A stretch of DNA of 64,000 nt from Calditrichia bacterium. Its GTDB lineage: Bacteria > Calditrichota > Calditrichia > Calditrichales > J004. Below the pieces are notes generated by a model that did not search any database, was not told the origin of the DNA, and saw only the letters and a list, made by a program, of their open reading frames with translations. The stretch lies in assembly GCA_020635035.1 (NCBI GenBank), contig JACKAO010000001.1, forward strand, positions 124,001 to 188,000, read 5' to 3'. Positions 37,546-45,628 of this stretch are shown here, piece by piece (positions within the stretch are counted from its first letter, which is position 1; every line of letters begins with the position of its first letter). The translations under genes were made by a program, and so were the position numbers.

Positions 37546-38448
37546 TTGACTGACAATTCAATTTTAGCGAATAACCTTATGCTTGGTTTCAACTATTCTA
37601 AAAAGAAAAAACAGGCCATTGTTGCCGAAGGCGGTGGGTTCAGGAATATTTTTTCGGCCGGTGTTCTGGATGCCTTTATCTCTTCAGAATTTGATGATTT
37701 TGATATCTATATCGGGGTGTCCGGCGGGGCCATGGTTTTGTCATCATATGTGGGTAAACAATATAAACGCAGTGCACGCATCATCACGGAAATTGCAGCG
37801 CATCCAGATTTTTTGAGTGCTAAGCGCTACATCGCGGGCGGTGATTACCTTGGCCTGGATGTCCTGATGGATATAGAAAATAAAGTGTATCCATTCGATT
37901 ATGAAACCGCACTTAAAAATATTGCCGATAAAGATTTCATTATAGTCTGCACGGATGTGGACAGTGGGCAACCTGTGTATATGCGTCCGGATGCCAAACA
38001 TTGGAATCTATACCTGAAAGCGTCCGGTTCGCTGCCAATTCTTACACGCAGCCCTGTGGATATTCAAAATAAACATCTTCTGGACGGTGCCTTGTCATCA
38101 CCGCTGCCTGTTGCCCGGGCTATTGAAATGGGTGCTGAAAGGATTGTTGTTATCCGGACTCGTCCAATCGGGGTGCAGGAGAGCCACATTGAGAGTAATA
38201 TCGAAGGCATAATCAGTTCGTATCTTTATCGGGAACTGCCAATGGTTCAGAAAGTAATAAGGGAACATGCCGGAATTTACAACCGGGCAAACGAACTGAT
38301 GCAGAATCCGCCGAAAGGTGTTGAAATAATACAGATTGCTCCACCCGAAGTTTTGGAGTGCAGCATTGCTCATCAGACACTGCGGACATTAAAGAATGAT
38401 TACCGGCTCGGCATGGAAATGGGGATGGATTTTGTTAACAGTATCTGA
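37546..38448 (+). CDS. patatin-like phospholipase
   Basis: The protein has the oxyanion-hole loop AEGGGFRNIF, the nucleophile elbow GVSGGAM and the catalytic Asp in LLDGALSSPLPV, giving the Ser-Asp dyad of patatin lipases. It is similar to YjjU-type cytoplasmic enzymes of about 300 residues. The frame starts with TTG at 37546; an ATG at 37579 (MLGFNYSKK) is an alternative, and neither has a strong ribosome binding site. It probably hydrolyses phospholipids or other acyl esters. Confidence 0.85.
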   Translation: MTDNSILANNLMLGFNYSKKKKQAIVAEGGGFRNIFSAGVLDAFISSEFDDFDIYIGVSGGAMVLSSYVGKQYKRSARIITEIAAHPDFLSAKRYIAGGDYLGLDVLMDIENKVYPFDYETALKNIADKDFIIVCTDVDSGQPVYMRPDAKHWNLYLKASGSLPILTRSPVDIQNKHLLDGALSSPLPVARAIEMGAERIVVIRTRPIGVQESHIESNIEGIISSYLYRELPMVQKVIREHAGIYNRANELMQNPPKGVEIIQIAPPEVLECSIAHQTLRTLKNDYRLGMEMGMDFVNSI

Positions 38449-38472
38449 AATATTAGAATCTAAAATTTAAGC

Positions 38473-39576
38473 ATGTCTAAATTACCATTTTTTATTGTTC
38501 TGTTTTTACTTCAGATTGGTTATTCTCCCGCCCAGAAAATATCATTAGAAGAAGATATAAGCGATGGTTATTTAGATGAGTTCAGTAAACCTGAAGCTGC
38601 ATTTATTCTCTCCGGGGTTAATGATCCCGACAGCCTGGAATTCTATATAAGCTGGTATCATGATTTGGTTGATCACATTAATACATTATCATTGGATTAT
38701 AGTAACCCGGTACAATCGGCTCACACCGTCTTTATGTACCTGCATACAACCTGGCTTCAAACCTATGCTTTGGAATCCACCACACTGACAGATATTGTTA
38801 AAAACAAAGAGTACAATTGTGTTGCAGCAACCATTTTATTCAACCTGATCAGCGAAGATTTAAACTGGGATGTTGAAGCATTTGAGACTCCAACGCATGT
38901 GTATACAATTTTTAATAATTTTGGCCGTGACCTGATGGTTGAAAATACCAGCAGTATGGGCTTTGACATCATGCGCAATCTGAAAAATTATTCCAACTAC
39001 CTGGCTAGTTTCTACCCGCAAAAGGATGTCCTAAAAATTGGTCTCGACAAGTTATATTATTATGAAAACAGCAACGGGCGCATTATTTCCAACACTGAAT
39101 TATTAGGTCTGCTTGCTTACAACAGGGCTTATCTGGCAAAAAAAACAAATAATTTCCAGGCAGCATATGACTATGTTTTGTTAGCTCAGCAATTTAACAG
39201 GGACTCGCGTTCCAATGTTAATTTTGAGATCGGATTGTATTATGACTGGGGCAGGGAATTATTCAGAGAAAGCCAGTTTATTCGCGCGTTTGATGTTTTT
39301 GCAGATGGTTTCTACCGCTATCCGGATAATGAAGATTTTCGCAATAATACAGTCTCCGCATTATTTAACAGTCTGATGCATACATGGCAGGTAAAAGATT
39401 GGGCTGAAAGCAGCAGGCTTTTAGCAGAGTCTGAAAAACTTGATATTTTTGCTGATAAAGACATTAAGAATCTTGAATCATATCTTATGAATTGGGACCG
39501 TTATTTTGCAGCCATTGCCGACAACACTTCCAGGCAACAGGCACGCAAATATCTGCAAGGGCTGGCCGGCAAATAA
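38473..39576 (+). CDS. exported transglutaminase-like (SirB1-type) protein with TPR-like tail
   Basis: After a signal peptide (about 1-20), residues about 75-175 look like a SirB1/transglutaminase core: Cys in EYNCVAATILFNLI, His in ETPTHVYTIF and a following acidic/Asn position in MVENTS. The C-terminal half (about 210-365) is helical and TPR-like. SirB1-like domains usually lack demonstrated enzyme activity, so this may be a scaffolding or protease-like protein in the periplasm. Family assignment is by pattern and tentative. Confidence 0.6.
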   Translation: MSKLPFFIVLFLLQIGYSPAQKISLEEDISDGYLDEFSKPEAAFILSGVNDPDSLEFYISWYHDLVDHINTLSLDYSNPVQSAHTVFMYLHTTWLQTYALESTTLTDIVKNKEYNCVAATILFNLISEDLNWDVEAFETPTHVYTIFNNFGRDLMVENTSSMGFDIMRNLKNYSNYLASFYPQKDVLKIGLDKLYYYENSNGRIISNTELLGLLAYNRAYLAKKTNNFQAAYDYVLLAQQFNRDSRSNVNFEIGLYYDWGRELFRESQFIRAFDVFADGFYRYPDNEDFRNNTVSALFNSLMHTWQVKDWAESSRLLAESEKLDIFADKDIKNLESYLMNWDRYFAAIADNTSRQQARKYLQGLAGK

Positions 39577-39767
39577 CATGAATACACTATAAATGAAAGC
39601 GATTTACTTATAAACAACCGTGGGAAAAGGCAATTAACCATTATTTATAAACAATTCAAATGCTGATCTGCTGATACTTTCCGGTTCATCTGCAATTATT
39701 ACTGCTTCATCCAATCAATTCACTGGTTCGTCTATTAATTTTTTTTGCCTTTAAAATCAGATGGTAT

Positions 39768-39800
39768 GTTTCTCCTGTCATTCAAAAAATAAGGAGAAAC
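39768..39800 (+). promoter_or_regulatory. hairpin that contains the ribosome binding site of the next gene
   Basis: GTTTCTCCT (39768-39776) is perfectly complementary to AGGAGAAAC (39792-39800), with a 15-base loop. The second arm includes the Shine-Dalgarno AGGAG (39792-39796), placed 7 bases before the ATG at 39804. The stem would block ribosome binding when folded. No poly-U tract follows, so it is not a terminator. Confidence 0.65.
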
Positions 39801-39803
39801 AAG

Positions 39804-40418
39804 ATGTCAATTAAACCCACGTTCATCATAACATTATTAATCGCTTCATTCGTGTTTGGTGGAGAAAACCCGCAATATTTTACAACTTTTAACAATACAG
39901 AAATTGGCGGCTATGTAGCACTTGGCGGACGGGCAAGCAGTTTGTCAGGAGATCGCGCCGGCTGGCTGGATGGCCGGGCTGTTGTTGTGTTAAATGGAAA
40001 ATGGGGTATTGGTATTGCAGGATCAGCTCTAAACTACGACTACACACTTGATAAGCTGGTTAATGATGGTACATATCGATTGGAAGCCGGATATGCAGGA
40101 TTATATGTTGAAAGAATTTTTTCCGTAAATGAAGATTTTAAGATAACTATTGCTGTAACAAGCGGTTACGGAACGGCTCTTTATCGATACGACAAAGAAT
40201 ACAGAAAAGAGAAAAAATGGTCCGAAGAAATTATAGACCAGGTACAGTTCCATGTTTTTGAACCGGCTATTGAAATAGATTATAGGATAACCGGTAATGT
40301 CTGGGTAGCTCTTAATGGGAGCATCCGTAACACTTCCCCCTTGGAACTACTTGGCTCCACAAATAAAATGCTTCAAAAACCAGGGATTGGTCTATCATTT
40401 AAATACGGAATCTTTTAA
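39804..40418 (+). CDS. exported/outer-membrane protein, hypothetical
   Basis: Signal peptide about 1-18. The mature part is rich in Gly, Tyr and alternating hydrophobic residues (GGYVALGGRASSLSG, GYAGLYVERIF) and ends in FKYGIF, so a small outer-membrane barrel is likely. I cannot assign a function. Its Shine-Dalgarno is inside a 9-bp stem (39768-39800), suggesting control of translation. A terminator hairpin follows the stop. Confidence 0.6.
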   Translation: MSIKPTFIITLLIASFVFGGENPQYFTTFNNTEIGGYVALGGRASSLSGDRAGWLDGRAVVVLNGKWGIGIAGSALNYDYTLDKLVNDGTYRLEAGYAGLYVERIFSVNEDFKITIAVTSGYGTALYRYDKEYRKEKKWSEEIIDQVQFHVFEPAIEIDYRITGNVWVALNGSIRNTSPLELLGSTNKMLQKPGIGLSFKYGIF

Positions 40419-40434
40419 TCCTGAAAGGCAACGT

Positions 40435-40460
40435 AAAGGCTGCTTTTTAAGCAGTCTTTT
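40435..40460 (+). terminator. intrinsic terminator hairpin
   Basis: AAGGCTGCTT (40436-40445) pairs with AAGCAGTCTT (40449-40458) through 10 bp with one G-U pair and a 3-base loop, followed by TT. It lies 17 bp after the preceding stop and directly before the next gene. Confidence 0.65.
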
Positions 40461-40469
40461 CCAACTAAG

Positions 40470-41387
40470 ATGAAATCAAAATTATTATCTTCCAGAAACA
40501 GAATTCACCTGCAACTCCATGATTATACTCAAAAAATTGCTGTAAATAATTCTTCCCAAAAGGTACGGATTTTATACAAAAATCCTGATAAGCCTTTGTT
40601 GTTATGGGTGGATGGGGGAATACTTGATTTTTGCTGTTCAGATGCCGGAAAATATCTGGATCACTATACAGATATTTTTGTTGTGGCCTATTGGCAGCCT
40701 GAGTTGAAAGCTTTTAATTCAGTTAATCAAGTTTTAAAATGTTTATTTAATATATCGCACAAATTAAAAAGTCAGTTTTTTATGAATAAAATTTATTTAT
40801 TGGGACATTCTTTTGGGACGTTATTCACTTTACCTGCAGTTAAAATGTATCCAAAATTATATTATTCTTACCTGGCAGTTGGTCAATACATCAACCTGTT
40901 AAAAAATTATCAGGCATTTCATAAAGAAATTCTAAAAAATCTAAATAATAAATACAGCATATCTGCATACATACTAAAAAAGTATGAAACGGTTACTTAT
41001 AAGAATCTATGTCAATACGATAGATTTATCAGGATTAATGGTTTATTGAATGCATGGTGTCCAAATAAATCGAGTGTTTGTCGCTTGTTTGATCTAAAAA
41101 AGCTCTATAAAAAATTGAGATTAAATCGGAAATTGTTTGATGAAATTCTGCAATCTGACTTTAGTAAAAACATGAATGAACTTAATATCCCTGTTTATTT
41201 TTTTAATGGACGTTTGGATAAGCTTTGCAGTACAGAGAGTGTCTACGGTTATTTTAAGCAGCTTAACACGCCTGTAAAAACCTTCTTGTGGTTTGAATCA
41301 TCCGGGCATTATATGTTTATCCAGGAAAACAAAAAATTTGAAACATTACTTAAAAAAATAGCTGCCGAAAATTTAGATAAACTTTGA
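40470..41387 (+). CDS. alpha/beta hydrolase
   Basis: The 305-residue protein shows LLWVDGG early on, the nucleophile elbow GHSFG (Ser about 113), a late Asp in FNGRLDKLC and the catalytic His in ESSGHYMF. The fold is that of alpha/beta hydrolases, in a lysine-rich, AT-rich gene whose composition differs from nearby genes. There is no signal peptide. Substrate unknown. It lies 57 bp upstream of the LytS/LytT pair on the same strand. Confidence 0.75.
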   Translation: MKSKLLSSRNRIHLQLHDYTQKIAVNNSSQKVRILYKNPDKPLLLWVDGGILDFCCSDAGKYLDHYTDIFVVAYWQPELKAFNSVNQVLKCLFNISHKLKSQFFMNKIYLLGHSFGTLFTLPAVKMYPKLYYSYLAVGQYINLLKNYQAFHKEILKNLNNKYSISAYILKKYETVTYKNLCQYDRFIRINGLLNAWCPNKSSVCRLFDLKKLYKKLRLNRKLFDEILQSDFSKNMNELNIPVYFFNGRLDKLCSTESVYGYFKQLNTPVKTFLWFESSGHYMFIQENKKFETLLKKIAAENLDKL

Positions 41388-41444
41388 GCGTCTTGTATTT
41401 CTTTTTAGTAGATTAAAAAAAATTAAGAACTTCGGGAACATCAA

Positions 41445-42491
41445 ATGCAAAGAAAATGGCGCCTTTTCGGTTATGTTTTTACGGCATCATTTATAATACA
41501 GACCTTACTGATCATCTATAAAGATTACAGTGGTTATGTACCATTGCGTGGTATAGGACATTTTTTGATTTCAGTTAGCAGTGGAACGGTAATCAGTTCT
41601 GTTTTTATGATGATTATTCTTTTACTCGATTTAAAAATGATTAATTGGTTAAATCTTAAATTTCCCTGGCAAAAGTTTATTATTAAACGCATCATCTATG
41701 AGCTTCCGGCTGCAAGTATTGTTGCCGTTTTTATCAGTTCAGCAATGACAGGATTTGCGCACCTGCTTTTTAAATATGATAAGCCGCTAAACGATGTTTT
41801 TATTAAGAATGCAATTATGGTTGTAATTGTTAATGTTCTTGTAATTGCCGTTGCTGAAGCGGCAATATTCTACAATCACGGTAAACAGGAACGTATAAAA
41901 AGCGAACGGCTTAAGCGGGAAAATTTAAATCTTCGTTTTGAGACTCTTAAAAAACAGCTGGATCCACATTTTTTGTTTAACAGTCTGAATAATCTGTATG
42001 CACTGATAGGAAAGGATAAAGAAAAAGCTCAGGAGTTTATCCAGGAATTTTCACTAGTCTATCGTTATACTCTTGATGTAATCGACAAGCCAGTTGTTTC
42101 TTTGAACGAAGAATTTACTTTTGTTGATTCATATTTAAAACTACAAAAGATACGTTTTAATAATGCTGTTGATATTAATATGCAGGTGTCATCTGAATTT
42201 TATGATTTACTTGTTCCACCTTTGGCTGTCCAGACATTACTCGAGAATGCGTTTAAACATAACAAGGCTACAGAAACGGAGCCATTAAGAATTAAAATCT
42301 GGAATGATACAGACTTTCTTTATGTGTCAAACTCTTTACAGCCAAAAGAACACAGTAATGAGAATATGGGAATTGGATTCGAAAATTTAAAGAAAAGATA
42401 TCGTTTGGTGAGTTCAAGGCTTCCTGAAATTATTATTACAAATGATAATTATTCAGTTAAACTGCCATTTGTGGAAACTGTTAAAATATGA
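41445..42491 (+). CDS. LytS-family sensor histidine kinase
   Basis: Four N-terminal membrane segments (about 8-145) are followed by a coiled linker and the HisKA_7/His_kinase domain with QLDPHFLFNSLNNLYALI (phospho-accepting His about 180) and the ATP-binding N-box LLENAFKHN. The short 348-residue architecture is that of LytS/YehU-like kinases. Its stop overlaps the response regulator start by 4 bp (ATGA), so the two form one two-component system. The signal is unknown; the membrane part has no extra periplasmic domain. Confidence 0.9.
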   Translation: MQRKWRLFGYVFTASFIIQTLLIIYKDYSGYVPLRGIGHFLISVSSGTVISSVFMMIILLLDLKMINWLNLKFPWQKFIIKRIIYELPAASIVAVFISSAMTGFAHLLFKYDKPLNDVFIKNAIMVVIVNVLVIAVAEAAIFYNHGKQERIKSERLKRENLNLRFETLKKQLDPHFLFNSLNNLYALIGKDKEKAQEFIQEFSLVYRYTLDVIDKPVVSLNEEFTFVDSYLKLQKIRFNNAVDINMQVSSEFYDLLVPPLAVQTLLENAFKHNKATETEPLRIKIWNDTDFLYVSNSLQPKEHSNENMGIGFENLKKRYRLVSSRLPEIIITNDNYSVKLPFVETVKI

Positions 42492-43243
42492 GAATACTCA
42501 TCGTTGAAGACGAAACCCTTGCAGCAGATCAATTAAAAGAGACAATTGTTGCTACGGGCGTGACTGTTACAAAAATTGATATAACGAATTCTGTTAAAGA
42601 GACGGTAGACTGGCTTTCTGTAAACAATGCAGATCTCATTTTTCTGGATATTCAACTTGGTGATGGATCTAGCTTTGATATATTCGAACAAGTAAAGATT
42701 AAGACGCCTGTTATTTTTACAACCGCCTACAATCAATATGCAATAAAGGCATTCAAACTAAATAGCATCGACTATCTTCTGAAACCGGTGAAAAAAGAAG
42801 AACTAAAAGCAGCAATTGACAAATACCTGCGTCTGGTTTCAAGCACTTTTCCCGATATTAAGTCCCTGGTTGAAACATTTAAGCAGGAAAAAAAGGAATA
42901 TAAAAAAAGATTCCTTATCCAGGTTGGAGCAACTATTCAGACGGTAGAGTCCAATGAAATTGCCTTTATTTATGCCATGGAAAAGTCTGTTTTTCTAACG
43001 ACATTTTTAAAACGCACTCTAACCATAGATTATACTTTGGACCGCCTGCAATACTTATTAAATCCACAAAATTTCTTTCGTATAAACCGCAAATTAATCA
43101 TAAACATTAAAGCTATAAACAAAATGCAAAGTATGTCCAGGTCGCGCATTCTTATTGAACTTGATCCACCCGCACCAAAAAATATTGAAGCGCTCGTTAG
43201 TGTTGAACGTGCCAATGAATTTAAATCGTGGCTCGATCGCTGA
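42488..43243 (+). CDS. LytTR-type response regulator
   Basis: The receiver domain (about 1-118) has the acidic pair EDE, the phospho-accepting Asp in IFLDIQLGDG and the conserved Lys in YLLKPVKKEE. The C-terminal LytTR DNA-binding domain (about 150-250) has the usual IFYAME/LQYLLNPQNFFRINRKLIIN blocks. It is co-translated with the upstream kinase. Targets are not known; no clear LytTR direct repeat was identified in the flanking gaps. Confidence 0.92.
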   Translation: MRILIVEDETLAADQLKETIVATGVTVTKIDITNSVKETVDWLSVNNADLIFLDIQLGDGSSFDIFEQVKIKTPVIFTTAYNQYAIKAFKLNSIDYLLKPVKKEELKAAIDKYLRLVSSTFPDIKSLVETFKQEKKEYKKRFLIQVGATIQTVESNEIAFIYAMEKSVFLTTFLKRTLTIDYTLDRLQYLLNPQNFFRINRKLIINIKAINKMQSMSRSRILIELDPPAPKNIEALVSVERANEFKSWLDR

Positions 43244-43354
43244 CCCCATTGATTTTACTTTTTAAGAAGAAGAACCGGTATTTTAAAAAGTTTTCATAAA
43301 AACACTGAAGTTGTTTAAATTAGCCGCCTTTAAAATAGAAACGGAGAAAATCAA

Positions 43355-44383
43355 ATGGCAGAGAAATCTGAAAAGGTTTACCAAGTTACGCTTTTACCCG
43401 GGGATGGAATCGGTCCTGAAGTTACATCCGCAGCACGTAAGGTGATTGCAGCGGCCGGTGTAATTGTCGACTGGGAAATTAAAGATGCCGGTGCCGGTGC
43501 GGTTGAAAAATATGGAACCACACTCCCCGAAGAGACTATTGATTCGATCCGTAAAAATAAAATTGCCCTGAAAGGTCCGATCACAACTCCGATCGGTGGT
43601 GGGTTTGCATCTGTCAATGTCACACTTCGTAAAACATTGGATCTTTATTCTAATGTAAGACCGGTACGTTCTGCATTAGGTATTTCGTTCCATCACAACC
43701 CCATTGATCTTGTTATTTTCCGTGAGAATACGGAAGATCTTTATTCCGGAATGGAGTATGAAGTAGCACCCGGCGTGGCTCAAAGTTTAAAGATTATCAC
43801 AGAAAAAGCATCCACCCGTATTGCGAATGCTGCTTTTAAATGGGCACATGAGCGGAAAAGACATACAGTTCATGCAGTTCATAAAGCAAACATTATGAAA
43901 AAAAGTGATGGGTTATTCCTTGAATCAGTTCGCAAAGTGGCAACAAAATTCCCGGATATAACTTATAAAGAAATCATTGTTGATAATTGCGCAATGCAGA
44001 TGGTTATGCATCCTGAGCAGTTCGATGTGGTTGTTTTAGGCAATCTTTACGGAGATATTGTTTCCGATCTCGCTGCCGGACTGGTAGGCGGGCTGGGCGT
44101 CGTTCCCGGTGCTAATATTGGGGATAGTGTTGCTGTATTTGAATCAGTGCACGGAAGCGCTCCGGATATTGCCGGAAAGGGAATTGCCAATCCGCTGGCA
44201 ACAATTTTATCTGCAAATATGATGTTGCGCCATATGAATCTGAATAAGCAGGCAGACCGCATTCAGGCAGCAACCGTTCTTTTCTTATCTGAGAAAAAAC
44301 ACCTTACTCCCGATATGGGTGGAAGTGCATCTACTGATGAAATGGTGGATGCCCTGATTGAAAAAATTAAATTACTACGATAA
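43355..44383 (+). CDS. NAD-type isocitrate/isopropylmalate dehydrogenase family protein
   Basis: The 342-residue enzyme has LLPGDGIGPEV, the substrate-binding FRENTEDLYSGMEYE and a late GSAPDIAGKGIANP block. The ENTED sequence and length resemble NAD-dependent isocitrate dehydrogenases of the IDH3-like type. It would convert isocitrate to 2-oxoglutarate in the TCA cycle; isopropylmalate or homoisocitrate dehydrogenase is the main alternative. GGAG precedes the ATG. It is followed 18 bp later by aroC. Confidence 0.85.
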   Translation: MAEKSEKVYQVTLLPGDGIGPEVTSAARKVIAAAGVIVDWEIKDAGAGAVEKYGTTLPEETIDSIRKNKIALKGPITTPIGGGFASVNVTLRKTLDLYSNVRPVRSALGISFHHNPIDLVIFRENTEDLYSGMEYEVAPGVAQSLKIITEKASTRIANAAFKWAHERKRHTVHAVHKANIMKKSDGLFLESVRKVATKFPDITYKEIIVDNCAMQMVMHPEQFDVVVLGNLYGDIVSDLAAGLVGGLGVVPGANIGDSVAVFESVHGSAPDIAGKGIANPLATILSANMMLRHMNLNKQADRIQAATVLFLSEKKHLTPDMGGSASTDEMVDALIEKIKLLR

Positions 44384-44401
44384 ACCAATAAACAGAGAAA
44401 T

Positions 44402-45565
44402 ATGATCCGATATTTAACTGCAGGAGAATCTCACGGCCCGGGGCTTACATGTATTGTAGAAGGTTTACCGGCAAATGTAGAGATTGATTTAGAAAGAGTT
44501 AATCATGAATTATATCGTCGTCAACAGGGTTATGGCCGTGGCAGACGCATGCAGATTGAAAAAGACCAGGTAGAAATTTTATCCGGAATCCGTTTTAATA
44601 AAACACTTGGAAGTCCGGTAAGTATGCTGCTCCGCAATAATGATTGGAAAAACTGGACTGAAATTATGGCGGTTGAACAGGGGACAGCAAAAAAACAGGT
44701 AACCAAGCCGCGTCCCGGTCATGCTGATCTTGCAGGCGCAATGAAATATGATTTTGATGATATGCGGAATGTGCTGGAACGCTCCAGTGCCCGTGAGACA
44801 GCCATGCGTGTTGCAGCTGGTGCGCTTGCCAAGGAATTTTTATATGGCTTTGATATTCAGATTTTATCACATGTGATAGAATTGGGTCCGGTTAAAGCCG
44901 ATCGCAACGAACTGATTAAGTATTTAAGTAAAAAAGATGTTAATTCAATTGCAGATGCATCACCTGTACGCTGCCTGGATAAAAAAGCTGAACAGGAAAT
45001 AATTGCTTTTATAGATAAAACAAAAACTGAAGGTGACACAGCCGGTGGCATTATTGAAGTAATAATCAGGAATGTACCTCCGGGATTGGGCAGCTATGTT
45101 CACTGGGATCGGAAACTTGATTCTCTCCTAGGCCAATCTTTATTATCAATTCAGGCTGTTAAAGGTGTGGAAATTGGAATGGGCTTTGATGTTGCCAGAA
45201 CACCAGGATCAGCTGTTCATGATGAAATTTTATATTCAGAAAACCAATTTAAGCGTAAGACCAATAATGCCGGCGGTATAGAAGGCGGCATGAGTACCGG
45301 TGATGATATTGTACTTAAATTAGCGATGAAACCAATCCCTACATTGATGAAACCACTTTTTTCTGTGGATATTAAAACCAAAGAATCTTTTAAGGCTCAT
45401 ATTGAACGCAGTGATGTGACAGCTGTACCGGCTTGTTCTGTTATCGCAGAAGCCGTCGTTGCTCCTGTTATTGCAAATGCTTTTATGGAAAAATTCGGCA
45501 GGGATACTATAAACGATATCCGCAGGAGCTATGAAATATATATGGAGCGTGTCAGGAATATTTAA
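44402..45565 (+). CDS. aroC: chorismate synthase
   Basis: The 387-residue enzyme has TAGESHGPGLT at the start, QQGYGRGRRMQIE and SARETAMRVAAGA in the middle and GGIEGGMSTG near the C-terminus, all signature regions of chorismate synthase. It converts EPSP to chorismate with reduced FMN, the last step of the shikimate pathway. Other shikimate genes are not next to it. A bidirectional terminator follows. Confidence 0.95.
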   Translation: MIRYLTAGESHGPGLTCIVEGLPANVEIDLERVNHELYRRQQGYGRGRRMQIEKDQVEILSGIRFNKTLGSPVSMLLRNNDWKNWTEIMAVEQGTAKKQVTKPRPGHADLAGAMKYDFDDMRNVLERSSARETAMRVAAGALAKEFLYGFDIQILSHVIELGPVKADRNELIKYLSKKDVNSIADASPVRCLDKKAEQEIIAFIDKTKTEGDTAGGIIEVIIRNVPPGLGSYVHWDRKLDSLLGQSLLSIQAVKGVEIGMGFDVARTPGSAVHDEILYSENQFKRKTNNAGGIEGGMSTGDDIVLKLAMKPIPTLMKPLFSVDIKTKESFKAHIERSDVTAVPACSVIAEAVVAPVIANAFMEKFGRDTINDIRRSYEIYMERVRNI

Positions 45566-45584
45566 TAAATAAAAAGTCTAAAAA

Positions 45585-45613
45585 AAAACCGGCCTTATCA
45601 GCCGGTTTTTTTG
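45585..45613. terminator. bidirectional intrinsic terminator
   Basis: AAAACCGGC (45585-45593) pairs with GCCGGTTTT (45601-45609) with a 7-base loop. A runs precede it and T runs follow, so it can end both the aroC unit and the convergent TPR gene. Confidence 0.85.
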
Positions 45614-45628
45614 TTTAAAAATCTTTTA

